A DNA stretch of 64,000 nt from Ampullaceana balthica (Eukaryota > Mollusca > Gastropoda > Lymnaeidae). Location: NCBI GenBank assembly GCA_944989445.1, contig CALYLW010000734.1, positions 276,251 to 340,250 of the forward strand, read 5' to 3'. The stretch's first letter is position 1. Every line of letters starts with the position of its first letter. This document shows, in pieces, positions 40,801 to 52,800 of this stretch. The notes under the pieces are model-generated. The model had not been told where the DNA came from, searched no databases, and saw only the letters and a program-made list of their open reading frames with translations. Position numbers and translations under genes: made by a program.

Positions 40801-43800
40801 AAATAATTAAGGGTAACAAATTTTGGGGCTGGAACGGATGAATGGCATTTCAATTAATTTCAATGGGGACAATTGCTTTGAGATACGAGCAATCTGACAT
40901 ACGAGCAAGTTTACAGAACGAATTAAACTCGTATCTCGAGTTATCACTGTATATAGATAGCAGCATATAATTACGCCTCTAGCGATATTCTTAAAAATTT
41001 AAGAATTCCTACCCCTTTATTTTTCTTTTCTTTTATAAACAAAATTTATATGGGGCCTGGGGGCCCACGTTAAACTACACCCCTTTTATTGCCATATCAA
41101 TTTATATACGTAAATGAAAACACAACCATAAACCGATGGGAGAAAAATAAAAGCAAAATTATCAAGGGAGACAAACTGCAGAATAGCAAACATAGTCCCG
41201 AAGTGAAGTCACTATCCAAACCCGCCTTCTTGGCCATATCCACAATATTCAGCTGGTGAGTGCATGAGTGACAGATTAAGATGTTGGGTAGGTGTGTGAT
41301 CGAGTGACTGAGTGAATGAGTGAGGCAGCGAGCGTGTGGTCATTAATGAAAATATAACGAAAAATACCCTTTACAGGGTATGTACCATATTTAACTATAC
41401 GATAAATTTAATAATTTATTTCAAAGCCCACTTGTCTGGCAATCCTCCTGGAAATACCCAACAGGACAGCCTGAAGTGCATCCTCCAGTTGCCACAAAAC
41501 ATGACTCGGATTGATTGAAACAATTACACGTTTTTTTGCAGTCTAGACCATACTTTGTTGTTTCACATGCTGAATCTTTTGACAGAAAAATCAGAAAAAG
41601 TACATGTTTGTTTTTTTAGAGAAGAGCGTATTAGCACTTAAAAAGCATTTTATCTATGACAATCACATGCCTCTGAGTATCTTAACTATAATAAACTAGT
41701 AAACATAATATATTTATTCATCAGGCATTCATTACAGTATTCAGTTAGGAATAATAAATATTTTTAAAACATTTTTAATAATTAAAATCCATTAATGCAC
41801 TACATTTTTATATTGTAAACAAATACAGCTTAATATGAAGTTTTTATATTTGCATTCTCTGACAGGAATTATACTTTTTAAAATATGTTTGATACATTTA
41901 AAATGTTATTTCTTAATGAATCAACCCTATTTCACTTACCGCCATAGATCTCGACTTCACACAAAGTAAGATACTGAATGACTTTGGTGAAAATTGTAAC
42001 TCGTGAAACAAGTTGAGTAGATGACGTCACGGTATAGATTGGTTGCACTACTGGAGGAATGGAGTAGGTGAAGACGACGGAATTGTCCGTGTTAAAACTT
42101 GAGAGAGAGAAATTGAGTAGCCGATTTCCATCTGAAATAATAAATGCATTACTACACTAATCACATTACATTTTTATTTGATTTGATTTCTCATTGCAAA
42201 TTGTACCGAATATCGACACTGCATTCAATTTCAAGCCAACTAGAGTGAATCTTAATGACCTGAGGTCTGTTTTAAATTTTAAACATTCAATAATTTGGAA
42301 GTTTGTTGTTCAAATAAATGTCAGATTAATAGTCGAGAAAGAAGAGATTAAATAGATGTGTTTCATGTGTAGATTTGAAGGCCTGAATAGTAGTGATATT
42401 AAAAATAAGAAATGGTAGAGAATTCCATTGTTTAGAACTAAGAGAAAGACCTTTCATTCTTCATCAAAGCTATTTTTTTAAAATAACTTTTGACCATGAT
42501 GAATACATCAGTTGGGTCTTTGTGGTCATCTCCTCTTAACTCGAAGAGGCGAAAGGTAGACAGTTTCTTCACTAATCAGTCAGCCATCTTCCATCCTACA
42601 TAATATTAGCAACCTCTATACCATCAATAGCAAAGATCACATATGGCATACACTTGTTACACCCTCTTAATGGCACTTTAACATTTAGACAAACCAATAT
42701 GTTTTAGTTTCCTGTACATCATTTTCTAAGACTTGACATATCCAGACCTAAATAGTCCTGGCTCAAATTTACCTATTTTAAACATAAAAATTCCGCCGGG
42801 AGACATAAACAAGAAATCTCGATAGATTCTTTGAGAGCTTTTTTATCACACACACTTTTGATGGGGTAAATAAGGTTGATACCTTTTATACTTTCATATT
42901 TGTTAGACGAGAATTGAAAGCGTTAATATGTAAGATTGAGCTAAATCGTTGTTTAAGTGCCAAAATAAGAGGGTGACTGGGTGAGATCTTAATTAAATGA
43001 TATCATAAAAGAAAACTCTTATGCTGTTTCTATCTTTATATTTACCAGAATTTTGATAATGAGTAATAAATACATTCCTTTTTTTTTAACATCCTAAAAA
43101 ATAAAAACAAAAACAAACAAACAAGCAAACAAAAAAACAAAAACAGATGTCCTGTCTATTAAGCAACGAGACCGTTGAGACGGTTGCTAACTAATTGGAA
43201 CCTAGAAATAATCTCTTTGCAGCAAGCATGAACACCACAAATCATATTAAATCAAAATGGTACGTTATTATTACAAATAATAAAATAACCTTTCTTTGAT
43301 CTAAAACTTTAAATGTCATGGTGCTCGTTTCAATAACTTAAGGAAAAGAAACAATGAGTCTGTGTAGAGCTCATAGTATACACATCTTATAGAGTCAAGC
43401 TGTTTCATAACTTTTATTGTTAAGTGTTATGCAAAAGTAAATACACCATCCCTAACTAAAATATTACTGAATAATTCCTTCCTTCTCATCATGATTACAA
43501 TCTCCTGTCCGTTGTCGAATTTCATAAAACGTAATTTTGACTTATTTCATTTTAAGGGCTCTTGTTTCTATTGGCATAATAAGAAAGAAAAGCTCCATTT
43601 CCTTTTTAAAACTGTGAACAGATGATTATTTAATTTTATATGTGTTCTCGCCTAACGCTCTTAAAATTCTTTATTCAACTAAATGCAATATGTATATTTT
43701 CTTTAAAAGATCATTTCCGTGCACTCATTGATTTTTCTAAAAAGATAAGTGCAAACCAACTAGACACGTTTCAACGAATTAAATAGAGCTTGATAATAGC

Positions 43801-46800
43801 ATATTTCCTTTTGGATAAAGATAAGATGAAATCACATTAAATAAATCATGAGTTATTTTTTGTGATTACATAGAGCAATGTTAATAAATGTAGAACTTAC
43901 CGGTATTTCTATTGTAAATAACATATCTGTTAACCAGTTGAGGTCTAGAGAACGTCACATTCCAGTTGGGGGTAGGATAATTTAGTGTATGTGTACAACT
44001 GCCGCGACTGAATTCGGGGTCCGTATTACCGTCTACCGCAAGGTAAGCGTAATAATATATAGAGCTAGCATCGTAGGTACTTGATTGTGACGTGCTTTGA
44101 TTTAGTGCTACGTTTCTGCCTGTAATACATTATTTTTTTATTATTATTTGCCTTATAACTTTGGAAACAAAAATTGCTTAAGGTTAAAATACACTTATCA
44201 AATAAGTGAATTATAATTTTCATAAATAGAGAAATTTATACTTATATTACAACAATTATATTATCATTTGGTCTCTAAATTTTTATTAAAAAAACCTGTC
44301 TGTTGTGATATGTGACATTCTCATTGGAGGGCTGAGTCACTTAGACTCTTATAGCTCGGCCTACAATACCAACTGCGAGCCTCAACATAATGGCATCGCC
44401 ATGGATATATTCTTTCACAGTGCGCGGGCTACCTGACTCGTCCGCGTCCCCAATCGCCACAGAGCATTCGGTCAGCAGATGTGCCACTGTCTCCTTGGAC
44501 ATACCACATAAACGGCAGCCACGTTCCCTATTTTTGTCTAACCTGTGCAAGAAGCTTTTTGTTGGGCAGTGTCCAGTCCGCATTTGCGTAATGAGGGACT
44601 TGCAGCTACGAGGCAGCTTCCACCAGGGATTTCGCTTGCGCGGTCGCTGTATTTTGTCGTAAAGCACCCTTGCCGAGTTACCATTTTCCCAGACCGCAGG
44701 TTTTCCCTTTCCTGTTGTGGTATTTTTGCGTGCCCTGTAATGTACTGTAGGACGACCATGCCCCCGCAAGATCTAATGTTAACGATCTCCAGTACAACAT
44801 TGACAGTTTTCGTCTCCATTTAGCTCCGACCCAGAGATTCCAGGGAGGATCTTGAGTCAGTGAAGACTACTCTTCCTTCTACATAGGCTTAGGCGCACCT
44901 CATTCACACCCCTGTGGATGGCTTCTAGCTCGGCATCCCCACTCGAGGCTAGTCTTCCACATGGGCCAGACAGTTCAGTTACTGATGGTCTTCCCGCGGG
45001 GTATTCAATCAGTGCACGGTATCCGCTTCGTCCGTCTGTTAAGCCTGAGCCCTCTTCTCATACTCTCACTATTGGCATCGATATTTCTCAGCGCGTCTCT
45101 TCTTGTTAATTGAATAAGATTATTCTTCTTTTTTAAGGGCTTTGATGAGTTGCACGTGTACTGACTAACAAGTGTGTTCGGGTGGTTTTCGTTTATCCCG
45201 TGATTAATATCATTGAATGCGTAACAATCTACTGATTAACACTTTTCTGAGTTAACGTTATATATCAAGCTTTAAATTATCTTGGTAACCAAACTTAAGC
45301 ATTGATGTCAAAGATAGTTTTCAAATTTTTTTAAAAAGTGAAACGTTAGGCATTAGTATTTATTAATATATATTTATGTTCACTATAACATGTATTTTCA
45401 TTAAAATATATTCGAAAATGTTATTTGAGAAAAATGTTATGGGAATTATAAGGATAACATCAGAATTGAAAACTGCTATCTACCTCCACTAATGTAAAGT
45501 CCTACCTCCACTAATGTAAAGCGAACACAGTGAGTTCACGCCTTCTCCTGTAAAGTTAAATTTCTCTACCAGCACATCACCGTCACAGATTATGTCCAAA
45601 GTCCTGTCTTGTATTATAGTTTTACTACATTGGGTAACACCGTTATTTGTGTACGTAAATTTCAGTGTAATCTTCTTTAGCTCATCTGAAACAAAATAAA
45701 TAAATTATTTGTACGATTCAAATCCGACCTTTAACTGATAAATGAAAGATTTGGAAAGTGTATTTTAAGCTAACCAAATGTATTATTTACAGAAAATATG
45801 TCTCTCTACAAGTCTCTTTGTAGTTTTTAAAACCCTTTTCACCACAATATAGCAACTGGATAATTATCAATAATATACGATCAAAACACAGATAATCTAA
45901 GGGAACTTTGAATGAATGAATATATTTGTTTTAAAGTCCTTAGGATGTAAGCCAGGGATCGGCGAACTGGGGTAAAATGGAATTCTTGATGGTAATGCAG
46001 ACTCAATAAAGCCAACACTTTATCAACATTTAAAACTCTAATAAGAATGCAGGACTAAACACAAACCATATATAAGCGTAGGACGCAATAATCTTCTGTA
46101 TAGAAGGAGCGTCTGAAACAGATAAGATAAGATAAGATAAGATAAGATAAGATAAGATAAGATAAGATAAGATAAGATAAGATAAGATATGAAATCCTAT
46201 AGAATCTGCCAGATATATTCAAAATCTGTAATATGTACTTTGTACGTGTTTGCTTGGAAGATAAGCCCACTTTTGGACAAGTTCCTTCCAGAGAAAGCAT
46301 TTTATAAATGCAAGTCAATTCTTAGCTACATAGCTTGATAAGATCACGGATGTCAACAGTGATGTGCAGCTTATGGTATATGTTTGCTTTAAAGGTTTCT
46401 AAACAATTATTGAAAAAAATAAATGTTGTTTGTGCTCCTCTCGAATTGCGATGTCAAGGAATAGATGTATTCAAAAAGTTACTAAATAATTTAGATACGG
46501 GTAATTTAAAATGGGAAGTATGTATGTCTGTGTCTTTTGAAGGAGCTTCAGCTATGTTGGGTCGTGTTCGTGTTTTTCCCAGCTTTCGAAAGAGAGAGGA
46601 ATCCCAAAATAGAAGTTAACTACTGTATAATCCATCATCAAGCTCTGCTTGTTAACATTTGGAACCTAAGGAGAGGTCGTCATGCATGATATTATACAGG
46701 TTGTAAATTTCCTTTAGGAAATTCACTGCAAACACGACTGTTTCGTGATTTATGTAAAGATGGTGAGGCTGAATATACAGACCTTCTTTATCACACCAAG

Positions 46801-49800
46801 GTACGGTAGCTTTCACGCGGCAATGATCTAAACAGAGTGTTGGCTCTGAAATCAAAACTTCAAACAATTCTGACTGGTAAAAAGCGTGCTCTAGAAGAGA
46901 AGATTACTGACAATTATTGGTTTGCACATTTCGAATAACTAGATGATTTTTTTAAGCATGTGAATGCGTTGAACAAATAATTGCAGGGGGAAAATATCAA
47001 TTTAACTACAGCCAGGGAAAAGATTGAAGCATTTGGAATAAAACTTTCATATTGAAAACAAAAAGCAGAAAGAAACAAGTTAGCGGCCTTTACCACTTTT
47101 ACCTTGTACTTGGAAGTTGGAAGATTGTGGAAATATAATTTTTGATGACATGAAGGATATAGTTATCAGACATCTTACCAGGCTCAGGGAGCGTTTCACT
47201 GCTTACTTTACAGTTATTTATTCGCATAATGTCAGTTTGATTGTAGATTCCTTTTGATGTAAAATTGCGGATGTTCCAACAGAACCTCAAGGGTTGGAAG
47301 AGGCACTTCTTGAACTTCAATACAGTAATGAGGCGCGAATTGAATTTGCAAACAAAGCAGATGTGACCCATTTTTGGATGTAAAATACTGCAAATGCTTT
47401 TAACATAGCATATACCGAGGCCGTCAAAACTTACCTATTTTAAACATAAAAATTCCGCCGGGAGACATAAGCAAGAAATCTCGATAGATTCTTTGAGAGC
47501 TTTTTTATCACACATTGCCTTTCGCAACAACGAACCTTTTTGAACAAGGATTTTCCACTCTTGTGAAAAAACAAAAACAAAAAAGCTAAAAATTCGATTG
47601 GACCTGAAGATAGCATCCAACTTGACGTGACATCAAAGCCCCTAATTTTGATGTAATTGTGTCAAAAATGAAGCAACATCATTTCTCACAGAATTGAACA
47701 TTAAAGAGAATTATATAAGAAACGTTGGCTATTTATAATAATAATTGAATATATTTATGTATATTGAATTTATAATTTCAGTTTGATTTTAAGTAACTTC
47801 GTTTTTTTCCCGACTTTATAGCATTATTTCCGATGTATCAGTATATCTAGAATGGCCAGTGCCTTTAACCCTTATAACCATAATATTCGAAAATACACTA
47901 GATAATTGAATCGAATAAATTCCTCCCTGAAATATGGATACTACCTGTCATGTTGAGATTAAATATCTAAGCATAATCTTTTCATATTCATTTTAAGGTT
48001 TCTAAAACTCACCAGATTTGTTTTCGTTTGGGGCTTAGCACCAGACCCTTGGTTGGGGGGGGGGCAATTTAAACGCCCCCCCCCTAAACTAACTAGTCAT
48101 GTGGGCAGGACCTCGCGACTTCGGGGTTAACGTTAACATAAAATGTTATATTTTGGGGTAATGGACAAAAAAGTTCGTTAACCCCTGATTTAAACCATCA
48201 ATAGCCACTTGCTGTATCTTTTAAAAATTTATATAAATAAACTGCAAAAATAAGTTGGTAAAATTTATGTAAATAATGAATAGTTTTTCGTCAGATCAAA
48301 ACAAAAATAATCTTTACTTATTATTATTATTATTATTTTTGTTTGTGTGTGTGTGTGTGTGTGTGTGTCCCATAACCTCGTGGTCGTAGGAGGTTCTAAT
48401 GTTTCCACTTGAACTTTCTCGGGGCTTGGTAGACCTTGGCGGCGCCCATCACCTCGTTACGTCAATGGAGGACTTTTTAGCGATAGTCATGCATCAACAT
48501 TTTTATTGTGGCTTTAACATGGGCTAGATCCCATGCCCCTCAGCTTGTGAGGCGATCGCACCAGTGACTTCGCTATCCAGCCGCCATTAATTATTAGACC
48601 TAGGTAAATTAACACATTTCTTGACTTACTACTTTCTGTACTTCCCCTTATTTGACTACTTATTACAAGTTTAACTATCTTTATAATTTGCGTAGAAGGA
48701 ACGAATATTCCATACCAGTGTTTTTCCCAACTAATCGTATCCATGTCATTGGATAATTTGTATTAAGTGTAACTGTCAAAACTGCTGATGTTGTTGTTAT
48801 ACATGTTTCATCATCTCTGTCAGTGAGGTTTGCAACAGTTAATGGACTTGTGGTAACTTCTGGTAGTGAAAACAGGTCCTCTGTAATGTAAAATAGCGAA
48901 AATGAAAGACATGTTAATTAGGCAAATACGACATCTCATTTTAAATTCTAATTGAAATTTATTCCGACGGTGAAACTATGATATTCTACAAATGAAAATT
49001 ACAAATAAACGCATAATAATTTTTCAGCAATAACAAGCTATGTGCTGTATTTTTTTTAAAGCACTAAACAAAACATTTGCTAAAACGGTGTTCGCGATGT
49101 TCATAGACGAGTTTCGTAAATGTAATTTAAAATTTTGTTTATAATTGTCTTTCAATGAGCATCCCGCTTTTGTATGGATTACTAGAAGCTGTGTTATCTG
49201 TTATCGTTATTGTTGGCCTTATGTGCTTTGTTCACAGTCCTTAAAATTATTGGCTGTTAAAATGTCAGTTTCGTTCAAAAAATAGTGCGTGTGAGGGTAG
49301 GAGTGGGGGGAGAGTGCGGGTCTGGAGGTCTTCAGACTAAAAACCCTTTCACGTTCGTCTACAATCAATTCAATCCTAACACAATATTTAGTGTTCAAAT
49401 GCGTTACTGCACACCTCTCTTTGCTTTTCCTAATGCGTCTTAGTAAATGTTAAACTTATTGCTAATTTTAAAGTGATCATTATGGAGAGTATGTGTAAAA
49501 ATGAGTCCATAAAACAAAAAAACAGATCAATAGACTTTTGGCGTTTCTAACGACTTACGTTATTATTGATTATTCACGGCTGCATAGTTTTTCGAATGTA
49601 ATAATTTCTACATGACACTAAACGTATGTATAACAAATCACATTATTTTTTACATTAAATGGGTCGAGTGATATTTGAAGAAAAAAAATAGGGACTGCTT
49701 TGTTGACAAAAGCAGTATTATAATAGAAATGGTATAATTTGGGGGGGGGGAAATTGACAGATATGTTGAATACATTTTTTTTGTAAGGTGAAATTTTCAT

Positions 49801-52800
49801 GATAAAATGTTTGGCTTAATTATTTAAGACAATTATAAGATGCATAAGATTAGTGCGCCTAATGCTTATCTATGTTTAATATCAAGTCTTGCATTTATAT
49901 TACAGTTTTAATGCTGATAGCATATTTCCTGGTTTGATCAGGCAACGTATTTCATTACTGAATACAATACGGGAGGAAAGAGGACTTATGTGTTTGTTTT
50001 TGCGAATGGAACATGAAAAGAGTTTTAACGCAATTTCCTTAGGAAAATTGCATTTATATATTTGAAATGTGTGGTCAGTCTGTTCAAGCTTTGAACAGCA
50101 ACTCCTCCTGAACAATACCAGATAGAGGGTTCGAGTCTTTTGCAAATATGTTAAGGAGGTCCCAAGGATTTGCACGGGCCAACAAAAATACCGAAAAGGT
50201 TTACTGGATTTCCTTAAAAATCCAAAAAATTAAAAGGAAAAAATATCATTATTTTGTCAATTTCTCGGCCACCATAAAATCTATCGGGATGAAACCAACG
50301 CCACCCGATAGCTAATAATATTTAGAACAATGTTGGAGTAGAAATTGTTCAAAAATCTCTTTTCGATCGACTCCCGTAATTTTAGCAGCAATTTGTAGAT
50401 AGCAGTTGTTTTGTTTACTTACAGAATTATTTATTTGAAATGACTTTTAATGTAATCTAGAATGATAGTTAATGGGGTTTTCCCCGCTTTGTGAATGCTT
50501 ATGTTAGATTGTCGCGCAGTGTGCATTATATTGACACATTCTTGGTGTGACGTAGGGTGAGGGGATATGACGTCATAGAGAAAATACACGACAGTGAACC
50601 GACAAAATATCAGTATTTTGTCAATTTTTCGCCACCCATAATATATATCGGGTTAATACAAACGCAAAACGATAGCTAATAATATTTAGAACTCTGTAAT
50701 TTTAGCAGCAATTTGTAGATAGCTATTGTCTTGTTTACTTTCAGAATTATTGATTTGAAATGACTTTAAATAAATATAGAATGCTTTTCCTTGAGGGCAG
50801 GTTAAATCCCAAAAAATGAAATTTTGGAATTTCACTGAATCGGTGTGTAAAAATACGAATATAATAGTTGATTGTACTTTTTATTATTAGTCTATCTATT
50901 AGTCCAGGGCCGTTTTGTCGGGGCCGTTATGTCGGAGCCCATAGATGACTACATAAATTTAAGGGATATGGATGCAATCTCAAGAAATTTTGACATGGCT
51001 TTAAGTGTTATCCAGTTGTCTCAAACATTGTTTTAAGGCTGCCGTCATCCAGTGGTTGAACTTGTTGCACATGTATGCTAGATTCGTTAGTTGACAAAAG
51101 GGTCGCGGATCCTTTCCTCACCAGCTCATTGTTCTTTGTTTGGAAGTAGCGCACGGACTCTTCGGCAAGTGATCGTGTACCTACTGGGAGAATGAATGCT
51201 CAAGCTCAATCCCAGCTGTTTGAAATTGCAAAATTTAGAGAGAAGTACACCACAGTAAATATAATGAAAATATTTTACTGTTGCAATGGCGGACAGTTAC
51301 CATTAGATCCACTGACCAGTTTGAGTCCCGGTGGTTTGTGGGCCAGTGAAATAGTAAATGAATTAGAATATTCGTACTATTTCGTCAGTACATCAGAGAC
51401 TGCTAACAATAGACTTGAAAGGTAGTGGCGCAGCCGAAACACTCGCCACACAGAGATCATGTGCTGTACTTTTATTACCTGAACCGTGCGTACTGTATTT
51501 TTATGTTTAAGTTAGCATTTAAATTTGCTAATTTTTCTGTCAATTCTAATACATACGTTGTACACATAGAATTCCGTAAATCACAGAAGATTCATAAAAT
51601 ATACAAATTTTTATTTCGCACAAATTTAAAAATAGTACGTTTATTTGATCAAAAATAATTTTAATTAATGTTTAAATAGATTTCCTAGTAAGTTGAGTTG
51701 ATTTTTTGGTTTTAAACTACCCGAAAAATAAAATGCGCTGAAATAAGAAATTACCCACTATTATTAGGCAGATATGTTAGCTGAGTACAACTAACTGAAG
51801 CGATTGTAGCCTCACTATCAAACTTATTCATATTCTTTTTAGTATAGACTATATATTTCCCTGAAATTTACGCTTTTGACAACGATGTTTATTTCCATTC
51901 TTTTTTACTTTAACTTTATCCTTTTCTTGGTAAATTATAGCTTCCGTGGCCAAGATGGCGGCTAGTCATTTCCGGGCGGCCACCTTTGTTGCTAAGGCAC
52001 GTGACCCACGGAAAGTAGTGCAAAGCATTGAAATTTAGGGGGCCAAGGGGAACAGAGATTCTCAAAATGTTAGCTTTTTTAGAAACATGACAATTTTGGA
52101 AAACAACAAAATGTTACCAAAAAAATTAAAGGCTATTTAAGCAACCTGCCGAGTTTGGAAAACAGAGAAAATAGTCAGAAAAAAATGATACTCACTGTTC
52201 TGAATCACGAATATGGGAAGACCGGGAAGGGTACACTTTTTTTAAAACTATAAAGCTAAACCTAACCTTCACCCTAAAATTCTATAGCTAAACCTAACCC
52301 TAACCCTAAAATTCTATAGCTAAACCTAGCCCTGACACATCCGGTTTGAAAAATTTACTTTCCTTTTGTAAAAATTTTACACAAAAATTCAGAAAAATTT
52401 ATCCCGCGATGCTACTGCACCCGGAATTTCAGGCGAGAATAATTTGCCTGCCAGGAATTTTCGCGGGCTGTTGTGCATCTACATGCGCATCATAGCTTAT
52501 AGTGCCGCGTGTAACGAGTTTCATAAATTGCTAAAGGGGAGGGGTGACCACTTCCCACCAACCCCACACCCTTTCTTTTTCAATTAAATGTTTATAAAAA
52601 TTAAATATGGGGAGGGAGACAGTCCCCCATACCCCACCCCTTTAGTTCTCTATTATGACAAGTGACGCGTATGAAGACCAACAGACAAGATACATTACAA
52701 GGGTAGGCAATGGAGAAATACAAAGGGCAAGGGGAGGTAATCCATGAAAAAGAAAATTGTAACTTGTGTATAGCAACTGTAGCGTTGAAGTGACGTCACT

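Noticed and set aside
44390..44823. Two plus-strand open frames of about 90 codons
   Set aside because: Antisense to the RNase H LINE remnant, whose minus-strand motifs are recognisable.
52254..52334. True telomere or fusion point
   Set aside because: Only a few CCTAACCC units within a 32-bp repeat inside a TIR element; too short and interrupted.
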